Positions 32,511 to 43,264 of a stretch of 64,000 nucleotides of DNA are shown piece by piece. Made by a program: the position numbers and the translations under genes. The stretch's first letter is position 1. Each line of letters begins with the position of its first letter. Source of the stretch: Megalonaias nervosa (lineage: Eukaryota; Mollusca; Bivalvia; Unionida; Unionidae); the NCBI GenBank assembly GCA_016617855.1, contig JAECUM010009400.1, positions 28,379-92,378 of the forward strand, written 5' to 3'. The notes under the pieces are model-generated. The model worked only from the letters and a program-made list of their open reading frames with translations. It searched no databases and was not told where the DNA came from.

Positions 32511-32978
32511 TTAGTAAACTGTCCCTGGTAATCTTAGGCCTTTTCCGTACCAGTGTGGGGTCCCTGGTAATCTTAGACTCCTTCCCTTTTTTTTTGGTGT
32601 TCGTTTTATTCCCTGTCCGGTTGCTTTCTTTAATGCCATTCCAGCAGCAGTTCCAACAGCACCTAATGCAGCTGCTTTTGCAACAGCTGGAGCTGCAGCG
32701 GCTATTAATGCTGGTATAGCGGCAAGAAGTGGAAATATACCACCCGTCTTAATGACATCTTTAATGGCACCCGCAGAAAGATTAAGTTTTATACCTTTAT
32801 TTGATTTTTTTGCTTCATTGAAATGCCCGAGCTGACGTTCTGTAAAAGATAATTTATTTGAGCCACTCATTTGATCTTTCTTTAGCAATATTTTTAATCC
32901 ACAATTATTTTTTGATGCTGATTGTATCTTTTTAATCTGACCAGGAGTCAGACTAACACTAACATTATTATACGACAT
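32511..32978 (-). CDS. pX/mu-like minor virion protein with Ala-rich hydrophobic segment
   Basis: 155 codons from ATG 32978; an earlier in-frame ATG four codons upstream is less likely because the TATTATA tract touches 32978. The N-terminus reads SLTPGQIKKIQSA, then a basic middle, an Ala-rich hydrophobic stretch (FPLLAAIPALIAAAAPAVAK, near residues 95-115), and a basic Gly/Arg tail ending in two LRLPGT repeats. This arrangement is recurrent in Polinton-like elements beside the protease and resembles adenovirus core or membrane-active minor proteins. Intact. Confidence 0.7.
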   Translation of the reverse strand: MSYNNVSVSLTPGQIKKIQSASKNNCGLKILLKKDQMSGSNKLSFTERQLGHFNEAKKSNKGIKLNLSAGAIKDVIKTGGIFPLLAAIPALIAAAAPAVAKAAALGAVGTAAGMALKKATGQGIKRTPKKKGRSLRLPGTPHWYGKGLRLPGTVY

Positions 32979-33001
32979 TATAATATTCATAAATAATCTA
33001 A

Positions 33002-34396
33002 TTACATGCTTTCTACTGGAGCATCAACGACTCTCATTCGTCCACCAGCACCTTCAAGTAACATCGATTTATCGCTGAGTATGACAGCAATTGCTCTGTA
33101 ATTGGCAATAGCTCCAATATCTCTATTAACATGAGCTCGAAAATGTATATCGACTACAGATTGTCTGGTTAAATCTAAATGTTCGAGCGAAAAATAATAA
33201 ATTGGGTATAATGTTGTAAAATCCAATTGTGATATTTGTAAACCAGTATCAATATTTTGATCACGACCCATGAACGTCATTAGACGGTGATATACACGTG
33301 CTACATGATTTTTGATCGAAATTCAGTAAAATATCCTCGGATGGTTCTTGATGTCCATTTATTCTTAAGGAAACTTCGGAAACACCAAGATTATCAAATA
33401 TCATAATACTACGTGTTTGATCATCCACCCGTGCAGCATCTTGAAATGCAATAAATATATGTCGTGGTTGAGAAACACCTTGTTGTGATGCTATTTGCCA
33501 CGTAAATAAACCATTAATATTACTCTGAATAGCATCTGTGGTCATTGTTAACCACGATAATGCTGATTTACCACCTTGATTCATAAAAGAGAGTAAACGA
33601 TCTTCTTCAGTTATTGATGGAGTCATCACCGGCATCCACAATGAAAGTTTTGTCAGAATTACTTTGCCAGGATCACCAGCGAGTCTCCATAATGCATCGT
33701 TGTCGGTTGCTTTTCGTACAAGTACAACTGTATGCTTAGATCCGAAAATGACTTTTCTGACATTTCTACAAAATTCAAATATATGTGATAGTGGAATCAC
33801 ACATGAAAATGCTCTTCTTCCACCACGCAACATTGCTCGACGTGATCTAAATCCTAAATTAAAATCTGGATCTACATTAATAATCATACTTTGTACATCC
33901 GCATTGGCGTTTCTAGCAAAATTTCTTGGTTGTCCTATTTCATATTGTCGATACTCTGGAGAATCAGTTGTATCCTTTGCAAACATCTTTGATGGACCAG
34001 CTGATCTTGAATAATCATCACTATATCTTGCAAGACCAAGTATTGTTGTTGCAACGTCGACGTCCTTCTGAATAGATTCAATATTTTTCCGTCAATCATG
34101 TACGTTGCACTGTCAAATAATGCCATAATACCATTATTAACAAAACCGACATTAACATCGTCTCCATATGCTACTGGTGCTGCAGGATTAGCAATATTTA
34201 AAATTTCACCTTCGACTTCAATAAATGCTTCAGCGGGTAAGAAATATCTACTTGTATCCTGAACCTGTAGTTCGATTCGTCCACGCTGATCTGGAATTCG
34301 TGCGTCGTAAGAATAATACTGATAATCACGCACAGACTCATCTTTAAGTACTGGTGCGTCCATGTCAAATGCGGGATCAGATATACGTTTGAACAT
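33002..34396 (-). pseudogene. double-jelly-roll major capsid protein in three overlapping frames
   Basis: Three frames cover about 465 codons without loss: 34396-34070 (RIELQVQDTSRYFLPAEAFI, NNGIMALFDSATYMIDG), 34080-33285 (AFSCVIPLSHIFEFC, KHTVVLVRKATDND, KVILTKLSLWMP), and 33300-33002 (GRDQNIDTGLQISQLDF to the end). These motifs in this order mark the capsid-type protein of this class of element. The two breaks fall on A5 runs (about 34086-34090 and 33311-33315 on +) and shift in opposite directions. The three parts are otherwise free of stops. Coat formation is inferred from family resemblance. Confidence 0.8.
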
Positions 34397-34452
34397 CTTT
34401 ATTATATTTATTATCGTCTAAAACGAAGATTACTTCGGGAAGTGAGACCACT

Positions 34453-34896
34453 TCAGGAAGTGAGACCACTTCCTGCTATCAGACTAGCAGTTATATTTTT
34501 TTCTTTTTCTGATAAAGGCACATCAGCCAACTCTGCTAGTTTTTGATTAGCAACTTGATTTATTATTTTACTGACATTTGCAGGCATTACTTCTGTACTA
34601 GGTAATTTTACTGGTGTCTGAGATTTTCGTCGTATTAATCGTGCTAGTCTATCTTTGATCGCTGAAAATGCTTTACCAGCAACATCACCAACAACACCAA
34701 TACCTTTTTCACGAACAACATCAATAGCTTTCATTCCCAGTTGCTTTGCGATCGGTATTGCTTTTGGGGCTATCCTTCTAAATAGACCCTGAACAGCATC
34801 ACCTAGTCCATCTCCGTAGGTTGTCTTGTATACTGGTAATCTTGAATTTATTACCCTGACCATAGTTGGTCCACGTTGAGTACTATGTACGATCAT
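34453..34896 (-). CDS. amphipathic minor capsid protein (pVI-like)
   Basis: 147 codons from ATG 34896, chosen over an upstream in-frame start because 34896 is touched by ATAATAAA and the longer version would run into the preceding gene. An N-terminal arm (STQRGPTMVRVINSRLPVY) leads to GDGLGDAVQGLFRRIAPKAI and a basic amphipathic helix region up to about residue 90, then a helical C-terminus ending GSGL. In related elements a Gly-Leu-rich basic minor protein of this type lies beside the capsid gene and probably disrupts membranes. A short duplication (ACTTC(G/A)GGAAGTGAGACC) follows at 34433-34475. Confidence 0.65.
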   Translation of the reverse strand: MIVHSTQRGPTMVRVINSRLPVYKTTYGDGLGDAVQGLFRRIAPKAIPIAKQLGMKAIDVVREKGIGVVGDVAGKAFSAIKDRLARLIRRKSQTPVKLPSTEVMPANVSKIINQVANQKLAELADVPLSEKEKNITASLIAGSGLTS

Positions 34897-34927
34897 TTTA
34901 TTATAGTAATTATATTTAATTACGTAC

Positions 34928-35959
34928 TTAGTCGCTGTAGTAGTCATCGGCAATTTCATTAATAAGAGACTGATAAACATCAACGTCCATGATACCACCG
35001 GTAAATAATCGTCTGCAAATATCAGCTGCTTCATTAATTATTTCTAGGGAATTATTACCAGCTCGTTTTCCTCCAATGAGGATTTCTAATCGATCAACAT
35101 CAGCAAGGATATTATTGGGACAAGTAATAAGACCACTTCCTAAACCACTTCCAATTACACCGGGAGCGTCTTGAAATTCTTCTTCTTCCTCTTCACCTGG
35201 TTTCGATGATGTTGTTTTCTTTGGTGTATGAGATAGAACTGGTATTTGTGATTTTGGTGATCCTGGATAATCACGAAATGATTGCTCAAATGGTTTTGGT
35301 GCTTTTTCTGGTTGTTTTGGAGGTTTTTGTTCTTGTTGTGGTGGTGTTAAGTGCATGAATGTGATATATTTATCAATAGAATTATTGTAATCAATAAATC
35401 TAGAATCATTATTTCTAGCTTGATCAACTCCATAATGGATACGAAATATCCACTTGTACCATAATTCACGAATAATAGTGTCATCTGCGTAATCAGGTTT
35501 TAATAAATTTCTTCGGTTATTGTAACTCATGACCGCGCTTTTAGCTAAGTGACCTACGTTTTTAGCCGATTTGATATCATTAACGGCAGCATCAGTGAAT
35601 TTGTCAACTACATTAACTCTGCCCCGTGCTGGTTCTGGTTCTGCAGGCGCTGGTTCAGCAGGAGGTGGTAACACAGCAGCTATTTCGGCTGGAAGTTCTC
35701 TAAGAATCTTTTTTGTCTGTTTTGTTCTTTTTGCTATTTTTCCAGTTTCTTCAGCGGTTTTCTCTAAGACAGGTTGAATACCTTTAGTGGTCTCAGTGAT
35801 AGGTTTAAATAATTGTTTCGTATCCTCCTCAAACTCAACTTGAGATTCCTGTCGTTCTTGTAATTGTTGCTTGACAGCATCACGAACAGGTAAATATTTT
35901 CTAATTGCCTCTAGTCTTTCTCGTGCTAATCTAGCTGAGTGTGGTTCTCCAATACTCAT
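34928..35959 (-). CDS. coiled-coil structural protein
   Basis: 343 codons, intact, from ATG 35959. Residues 1-95 are strongly helical (KQQLQERQESQVEFEEDTK, coiled coil), followed by a Pro/Ala linker with PAEPAPAEPEPA (about 100-112), a conserved-looking helical block (IIRELWYKWIFRIHYGVDQA, near 167-186), a Pro/Lys/Glu linker, and a C-terminal part with GSGLGSGL and LADVDRLEILIGGKRAGNNS. That last pattern, RLEiLiG..aGN, recurs in virion-cluster proteins of such elements. First gene inside the right TIR. Role unknown; a scaffold or minor capsid part is plausible. Confidence 0.65.
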   Translation of the reverse strand: MSIGEPHSARLARERLEAIRKYLPVRDAVKQQLQERQESQVEFEEDTKQLFKPITETTKGIQPVLEKTAEETGKIAKRTKQTKKILRELPAEIAAVLPPPAEPAPAEPEPARGRVNVVDKFTDAAVNDIKSAKNVGHLAKSAVMSYNNRRNLLKPDYADDTIIRELWYKWIFRIHYGVDQARNNDSRFIDYNNSIDKYITFMHLTPPQQEQKPPKQPEKAPKPFEQSFRDYPGSPKSQIPVLSHTPKKTTSSKPGEEEEEEFQDAPGVIGSGLGSGLITCPNNILADVDRLEILIGGKRAGNNSLEIINEAADICRRLFTGGIMDVDVYQSLINEIADDYYSD

Positions 35960-36028
35960 TATTAAATAATATTTATAATAGATATTTAATTGAATTTGAA
36001 ATCACCAAAAATACTTAATAAAACGCGA

Positions 36029-37305
36029 TAACTCTGCTCCTCCTCTGCTAGAGAATTATTTCCCCTTTCTATGTATGTCTGTATGTATGCATGTTTGTCT
36101 GTATTTTAATTTATCAAAAATAATCAGTAGATCCTAGCGGTTACCCTTCAATGGAGCCCCTCGATAGCCTGTGTGACTTTCATGGGGTCCTTACATTGTC
36201 GTCTCTCTTATGACGTATTATGCGGCACGCCCATGTTCTGTTTCTTTTGGCTAACACCCTTTCTGGATGTTTATTTGGGGGTTCTTCCATGGGGCAGAGA
36301 GCTCAAGGCATACTACTGATTATTTTAGGGGGGTAAATTTGCATAGACACACCTCCCGGCGAATTTCTAATCGACGAAAGCGAAATATTAGCAATTCAGA
36401 AGGCTGTCTAGGCATTGCGATTTCGATAAAACCCCACGAAACCCCGGGGTAGAATTCCAAAATAGAATCCGACCACGAGATACGTGGTGGTTTATCGAAA
36501 TCTCAGGGGATGCCTCCCCCCCCCTACTTATTAAAAGATATGGGCGACCCGGGGACCCGAACCCATCTCGGCGAGATCTGGGGTCGAACCGCAAACATCA
36601 GTATTAAAGTTTCCAGCAACTTTAACATTGAGCTAACGAACTCGACTACGGATATACGTTTTAGAAATTATTATATGTGATTATTGTGCAATAGCATTTG
36701 ATATCTGATTTTACAAATAAATAAATATTTATAATTTTATTAAGATATTTTGCCATTATATATATGAACCGATTAAAATGTATTATATTTAAAATTAAAA
36801 CACGGAAATAAACTGCACACAAATACCTATCTCCCGGAGATATCCGGGGGGAGATATCCGCGGCGATAAACACAGCTATTGTTTGAACTACCACACATGT
36901 CCTTGAAAAATCGGTACGCATACCTATCTCAGTACATGTATGTATGACTCACTTCATGTATATACATGCAATAGTTGATCTGGATAAATTCATAGCAGCA
37001 GGAAGGGTGAATGACCACATGTGTGTGTAAGATAACAGCAGACAAGAAGGGAATATGATATGCGCGGTATGGCAGTCGAACCTTACACATTTGTCTTAAT
37101 CATAATGCAAAATTTGCTCGAAAACCAAGTTGTAGGGTCCACCGCAGCAAGGGGGGGGGGTGGACAGACATTTGGTAATGAATATATTTGCATTATGATT
37201 AAGACAAATGATTTCGCGGTACGGCAGTCGAACAGACCACTTGCCTCAATTATCACTAAAATTTGGCTTAATCATAAGAGTGGTCTGTTCACCCTTCCTG
37301 CTGCT
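36029..37305 (-). repeat. right terminal inverted repeat of the younger element
   Basis: Inverted partner of 20446-21729. Tip sequence CCTGCTGCT at 37297-37305. The same internal landmarks occur in mirror order: B box 36580-36590, A box 36624-36635, and the 24-base inverted pair at 37088-37111 and 37187-37210. Confidence 0.95.
36580..36635 (-). promoter_or_regulatory. tRNA-like A/B-box pair in right TIR
   Basis: Mirror of 21121-21176: B box GGTTCGACCCC on the - strand at 36580-36590 and A-box-like TAGCTCAATGTT at 36624-36635, also reading inwards. Confidence 0.5.
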
Positions 37306-37412
37306 CGTATAATTATTATAAGCCTTTAGTATGACGCGGCCGGGGTTCGAACCCGTGACATTCCGTATCCAAGGCGGACGCTCTAACCACTAGGCCACCG
37401 GAGCGGTACAGT
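37306..37412 (-). mobile_element. tRNA-derived SINE fragment abutting the right TIR
   Basis: On the - strand CTCCGGTGGCCTAGTGGTTA begins a tRNA-like head with a good B box (GGTTCGAACCC, about 37342-37352). The following CTTATAATAATTATAC matches the body of the SINE at 46380-46660 (CTTATAAAAATTGTAC). The SINE stops exactly at the TIR tip. Acceptor arms do not pair, so it is not a working tRNA. Confidence 0.75.
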
Positions 37413-38107
37413 GATATCATAATTAATATTCCAAATGTGTTCCTTGATGAAGCTCTAATTAAGTCTGACTTCATAGTTACAAGTTAATTTTATTTCTGTA
37501 CAGAACTTGAATTGAATGCAGATAGGGCTCAGTGTCACAAAATAATGATTCAAAATTTTCCGCAACTAGTAAGTCTAGGTAAGTGCTTATCTGAAAGATT
37601 TAGCCTGAAAGAATTTTAATTGTCACATTATATGGCCAGAAATGACACATGAATGACATATACAAGGTATGCATCTTATCAAAGGTTTACAAGTCAATTC
37701 AACAGCGAATAAAAGTCTTGACTCTGTTCAGATGAGAATATGTTCTGAAGGATGAATTTAATGAGTAGTGCTACAATTTCACAAAATATGGATCATCTTT
37801 CTTTTTCGGTTTGTTCATCGAATTATTATATCATATTGTAAAATGGAATTATTATATCATATTGAAAAATCAAAATCACTCTGCGCTTGAAATGTAGTTT
37901 GGCTTTCACCTGCTCAGCTGAAGGCACACGTTTTAGAAGATGTAATTTTCCAGGACAAGCAACAAAAACTGGTCACTTTTTAATGAAACATCCTCATCTC
38001 GAAGTGTCCAAACGAATTTTGGAAACTGCGAATTAAATTAATATTCATATTCATTACGAAACATATCGTCTGTTTATCGGAATTTGCTTAATCAATTGAA
38101 GGGGGGG
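37413..38107. other. unique-looking AT-rich DNA, no gene
   Basis: No supported coding frame on either strand, and no continuation of the capsid gene truncated at 20445. A short duplication GGAATTATTATATCATATTG occurs at about 37816-37860. Confidence 0.5.
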
Positions 38108-38262
38108 GGGGATTTCGACTTGATTGGGGAAGGGAAGGCATTTTGACTTGATAGGAGAGGAGGAGGCATTTTGACTTGATATGAAAGGGGAGGCATTTCG
38201 ACTTGATTGGGGAGGGGAGGCATTTTGACTTGATTGGAGAGAGGAGGTATTTTGATTTTGAT
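38100..38262. repeat. minisatellite of about 33 bases (GACTTGATTGG, GGAGGCATTTT)
   Basis: Five units of the type GGAGGCATTTTGACTTGATxGGxGAG after a G-run. The coding frames on its - strand are repeat artefacts. Confidence 0.9.
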
Positions 38263-38282
38263 AATGTCTATCTGTCTGTCTG

Positions 38283-38400
38283 TATGTATGCATGCGTGCA
38301 TACATGTATATATGTATGTATGTTATGTATGCATGTAAGTATGTATGTATGTATGTATGTATGTATGTATGTATGTATGTATGTGTGTGTGTATGTATTT
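38283..38400. repeat. (TATG)n microsatellite
   Basis: About a dozen uninterrupted TATG units around 38336-38385, flanked by imperfect TGCATACA/TATG repeats. Confidence 0.95.
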
Positions 38401-39039
38401 TTTATGTATGGTACGGCTATGAATATTTAGTTTTTTTCTCGTACGTGTGCTTGAGCATATGATGGTTTCTGTTGTGTACTGACAGGACTGGAATATGCCC
38501 CAGAGAGTTGATTTATTGGTGGTTTCAATGTCACTATAACAACAACTTATCTTAAACTTTTCGGACCACGGTAGGGTTCGATAGTTTATGAGGAAAATCA
38601 TTTAGAAAGGTTTAAACTATTCTATAATGGGCCAGTGCTTTTGAACGATGCGAATTCCTTGAGAACACTTGCAGAGAATGCGAGGAAGAAAGGTATATGA
38701 ATATCATGTATAGATTGTTCCCGAAAACACTCACTCATAAATCGAGTCCAAAAACAAGCAACAAAATGCGCCGGCAGATCAGGGTATATGTTTCTTATTC
38801 TACTGCTGTATTGACTCAGATCCGTTGTGGCATTAAACAACGTCAGTTTTGGGTCCATGTAGTTTGTACTATATACAGTAGGTAGATGATTATACCAGGT
38901 GCGTTTATCAATGCCATCTTTGGTGGTTGTTAGAAAATGACGTAATAGGCTCTGTTACGTTGTATTATTATACTGTACAGTAAAATAGTACAGCGTAATA
39001 GTTTTTACAGTCATTTTAGGACTAAATCTACTATGCTTA

Positions 39040-39250
39040 AATAACTAGGGTCACCGGATGTCCCAGAGGCCCAGCGATCTCGCCTGTACAAATCAATGGT
39101 ATATCACCTTTGTCAGCGTAGGTTCGAGTCTCGGTTCGACCAACGCGGGTGTGGGAGAAAGCTTGCCGGTAGCTGCCTACCAAACCATAACTTATTAATT
39201 ATTGGCGATAACCGTTCATAACATCATTACATTGCAAACATTATTTCGGA
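39040..39250 (+). mobile_element. possible tRNA-derived SINE remnant
   Basis: A B-box-like GGTTCGAGTCTCGG (39121-39134) is preceded at about 55 bases by GGCCCAGCGATCTCGCCTG and followed by GTGTGGGAGAAAGCTTGCCGG, a layout seen in mollusc SINEs. The A box is weak. Low-confidence call from sequence layout only. Confidence 0.4.
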
Positions 39251-39370
39251 TCAATGTCTGCTTCTCCCTTCATTTTCCAAAAGCAATCTATTTCAAACTT
39301 GCTTCATAGGTGGTATTAGAACTTTAAAGATCTCAACAAAATTTCAGTAAATTTTATTTTTTGTTGGTCT

Positions 39371-39659
39371 AACTACAAGGGAGGACACTTCTCTCCTTAC
39401 TCGCGCGACCTATTTAAGAATAAACGCTGATATTTCAAGCTACGCTTTGCGTAGCTTAATAAATTAGGTACAGATATTTAGCGCAGGCATTCGGCTGTGT
39501 ATCCCTATCCAAAGTTTGACTTAATATCATACCTTTAAGGAATGCCAAATCATTTTCCCCACGCTATCGCTCAACATGACCCTGATCGCGCCTGCTTAAT
39601 ATGCAAGAACAACGCGCTGAATGCTATACTGCACTCTCATTGGCCAATCGAAAATGACG
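39371..39659 (+). repeat. left TIR of the helicase transposon
   Basis: Starts AACTACAAGGGAGGACACTT and ends GAAAATGACG. Contains a hairpin of two 9-base arms (AAGCTACGC, TTT loop, GCGTAGCTT) near 39440-39461. Confidence 0.92.
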
Positions 39660-41145
39660 TACGCGCCTACTTATAACTTATTCCGGGAAATTTAAATTGT
39701 TCGATTGCCCTGAAGAAGAAGACCAAAAAAAAATTACGGAATCACACTTTGTTTCATGGTAAGAATGATCAAAATGTGAAGAACATCTTTTGTTTTAAAT
39801 TTATTAAACAAAGATCATAAATGTTTGCAAATATATATTGATACTGACATGGTTTAAACGACTGAATGTATATGCTTTATGCGCATTATATTATTGTACA
39901 TACTGTTACTAGTCCTCATCAAAAGTGATATGATTGTTGTCATAAATATCTCTCAAAAATAGCAAACGTAAATAAAAGAAATCTTCACCATTTCTGAAAA
40001 ATCTCTGCACCTTGCCTAATGTACCCTTTGAGATTTAAGATTTAAAGCATATATTGTTACATGTATAATTGTATATGAAAATTCATCATGAGAATACCCT
40101 TCATTTTCTCTAAATACAGTTACATGCATCAGTTTAGGCCTAATCATTTCTAGCATAAATTATGCGAATGTTTTTGTTTGCAGAATGCAACAAAAATATC
40201 CATACATGCTGAAACAGATACTGCAGTGTGGGGCTTCAATATATCATTAACTAATTATATGAGAACATTTACAACATGTCTTTTACAGATTTCTAAGATT
40301 GTAATTATTTGGTACCAAATTTAGGGTGGTTAATCTGTCTGAGAAATTTAGCATTTCCTATGGTTATTCCAACTTGACTGGGGCAGTGTTAGAAGTGCTT
40401 TCTTACTAACTGCCTGTCTAAAATTGTAGAATTTTAAGCATATCTTTACATTGTTTATAAATTGTTCCCTTAGTACACTAGATTGCCAAAGTTTAGTTGT
40501 CATTGAGGCATTTCACGAGGGTTTTGGATGCATGATCACAACTCAATCTCTGTTTTTGCAGAAAATATATTATCATAGTTTTTTTTTTAAAGATTACACA
40601 GGGGGAGAAGATAGTGTCACAGCCCATGTACCATTCTGTCAATCCATCATTCTATTAATAATATACCGAATCTCCTGTAACACTGCTGAATATAATGGTA
40701 TGACACTTTGGAATATGACTGAGGTTCATCAGAAATGTTCATAAAAGTGTTAGAATTTGATATTATCTCTTATATGGAGATAAGTGGATAAGACACTGTT
40801 TTTCATTATCTTCAAATTTGTATGTTTCATAACTGAGAGCCATTATATGACCTATATAATGGATTTTAGGATAAATCCATTGGACCGTGAACAATGTGTA
40901 AATACATTTTTCTCCTACATCATAACGTTGCAAGTTCTAATGAACTCCATACGGTAATATACTGAATGCATGTAGGTCATAAATATAATACTGTTATGAT
41001 CCAAACACTATATACACATTTTCACAGCATGAAGTTACTCCCAGTGACACAGATGGGAAGCACAGGGATATGCAATTATGAGAAATATTGAACATTCTAG
41101 TGCACTTATTGGTAGTACTCGAACTAATAAATAATGACATTGCTA
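39660..41145. other. non-coding 3-prime region of the helicase transposon
   Basis: No supported gene. Frames are short; the 97-codon + strand frame at 40451-40744 has no recognisable features. The stretch may be the untranslated end of the - strand helicase transcript. Confidence 0.45.
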
Positions 41146-41148
41146 ATA

Positions 41149-43264
41149 TTATTCCTTTATGATGTCACCCGAAAGTCTACAGTCTGGACATATCCATTCC
41201 TCTTCCTGAAGCTCCTGTTCATCTCCGAGCAAACCAATGCACTCATAATGATGCCATGTATCACACATGTCACAACAAACACTATCAACTCTACAGTCCT
41301 CCTGACATCTTCCACATGGCCACTTAGTTGTCTTTGATCGTTTCCCTTTTCCCTTTCCTGTCTTTTTCTTTACTGCTTTCCTTTTTACTAAGTTATTCAG
41401 GCTTTCTTGCGGTTCTGAGGTGGAAGAATCATCTGCTCTGTCTTTCCTCAACTGACTTTGCTTAAAGCTTACTTGTGCTTCTGAAGAAGAGGCTTTTACT
41501 TTACTGTCTCTTCTCATTTTAATTTGCTTTCTGTGTGCTTCTTCCTTCCTAGCCTTAACTTTTCTCTTGAATTCTCGCCTAAACTGTGCAGATGACATTA
41601 ATAAATACTTACTCACTACCTCCTCTTTTAACTTCTGAACTTGTACAAATAAATATTCATCATCTTCAGTGTTAAAGATCTGTGACCACTGTTGGTTCAG
41701 TGTCTCATTTAGCAGAACCTTTGATATTACAAAATCATAAAAGTTTTTTGCCATAAAAATTTACATTTTCTACTGTTTCAAGTTTTCTGATGACTTTGTC
41801 TAACTCTTGGAAGAAATGAAAGGTTTTATCACTTACACAGCACAGACCGCTCCTTACATTTTGCTTTCTCTGTATCTCAATCATGGAAACCTTATCTTCT
41901 GATGTTTCCATTAGGTCACTCTCATATTGGATAAGTGTATCTAACATCGTTACTTGGTAATGCAACTGGTTCACATAATCCCTGGAATTATTGCTGTACA
42001 AGTTTTTTCTCACAGCACTTCTTTTTCTATGTCTGAGTGTTGCAACATACCAGCCAGCTATATATCACAGTTTTGCTCTTCCACTGCTGGTATCTTCAAA
42101 GACTTTTCCTTCTTTCTGTGATTGTTCTATTGCTTTTACTTTTAATGGATTAGAGATATCAGCCACAAGTTTTCCTCTCCGCTTCTGCAATATCCCAAAA
42201 GCAACCCTATAATGGATAGGTCTGAGATCTGTACACAAAAAAGGCTGCCTTACATAACTTCTGTACTCTTCTGTACTGATAAACTTTGTGACTGCAGCAT
42301 AAAATGTAGTCAACGTTTGGTTTCTGACATTTCCTTCTGACACAGTGTCTTAAAATAAGCATTTCAGCTTGAAGTAAATGTTTCTGGCAAAAGACTCAGA
42401 GACATACTTGTTGGCTTTAATAACTTGTATTTCTGTATTCAAGTCATTCTGCTCCTGAGTATGTGGGGTCTTATAAGTAATCATATCTAGCAGTTCAGCT
42501 ATATTTATTGCTGCAGGGATTGGACTATCAGAAGTTTGTTTGAAAGTACTTTCAAGTATATCCATTGTTTTTATCACCTCTTCATCATCATCACTGTCAT
42601 TTTCAATATCTTTCTCTTCCACATCATCTGTATCATCACCATTGACAGCATCTCTAGCAAACTCCTGTTTATTCTCAGGACAGTTTGAATGGTCTACAGA
42701 AACAGGCACTCTACAGCATGTTTCATCAACTGGACAAAATGGAGACTCGTAAAATTTCTTGATAAACTGAGGCTGACTTCTGACTAGACAGGATCTGAAG
42801 TTCTTCACTCCTTATCTCCTCTTTGATTTTGCCCTGCCAACAGCCACCCCAATTTGTCCAGGCATTGTCATGTTTCTGCAATCAATTTCAAGTCTATCTA
42901 CTGTCATTCCTTGTGCTTTATGCACTGTTAATGCAAATGCAAGCTGAAGAGGCAACTGTTTCCTACAGGCAATAGTTTTTCCTTCCTCGGGTTTATTGAC
43001 TGTAAAAATGTATCTTTCTATTTCAGTTGTCGTATCAATACTATGAAACTTCATAGTAGCACTGTCCTCATGCATCTCAACAACAATCCCTCTGAGTCCA
43101 TTTACAAGTTCATCTGATAAATTCCAGAATTATAGGAGCTCCTACTTTAAGGTACAAATGCTTCACAGCTCGACAAGACACTAATGCTGCTGTATCACCT
43201 TCATCTGTGCTGTGATATACCTTGATATCACCTTCATCTGTGCTGTGATATACCTTGATTTCAC
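41149..43264 (-). pseudogene. PIF1 helicase exon 3 with C-terminal PHD finger
   Basis: Begins after an acceptor (TTTTATTCAG, intron end at 43265). KVYHSTDEGD, duplicated by a 33-base tandem repeat (43197-43262), then VKHLYLKVGAPIIL, QLAFALTVHKAQGMTVDRLE (helicase motif V region, near 42925) and GQIGVAVGRAKSK (motif VI) identify the C-terminal half of a PIF1-family helicase. It continues through an acidic region, YIAGWYVATLRHRKR and a basic stretch to a PHD finger (CGRCQEDCRVDSVCCDMCDTWHHYEC, CPDC) near 41180-41330. In-frame stops near 42814, 42350 and 42065, and shifts near 43125 and 41745, show it is dead. Confidence 0.85.

Larger units (their letters stand above)
20446..37305. mobile_element. 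Polinton-like, virus-like element with 1.28-kb TIRs
   Basis: Bounded by inverted repeats that both begin AGCAGCAGG(G/A)A and read into an AT-rich, gene-dense interior of 14.3 kb with at least 17 genes. Gene content (integrase, PolB, packaging ATPase, protease, double-jelly-roll capsid, minor proteins, fibre) is that of Polintons and related animal midsize linear DNA viruses. TIR arms differ at only a few percent of sites, so insertion is recent compared with the ruined Polinton on its left. The six bases next to each end (GCCTTT left, CGTATA right) do not match, so no clean target duplication is seen. Confidence 0.9.

Noticed and set aside
37306..37329. GCCTTTAG as a definite target duplication of the young element
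   Set aside because: It is not adjacent to the right TIR tip and lies in sequence shared with another SINE copy, so it may be coincidence; kept only as an open question.
37331..37412. A tRNA gene on the - strand
   Set aside because: A and B boxes are present but acceptor arms do not pair and the sequence continues into SINE body shared with 46380-46660.
40451..40744. A 97-codon frame near the left end of the helicase transposon
   Set aside because: No motif, biased composition, and it lies antisense to the probable transcript end of the helicase gene.
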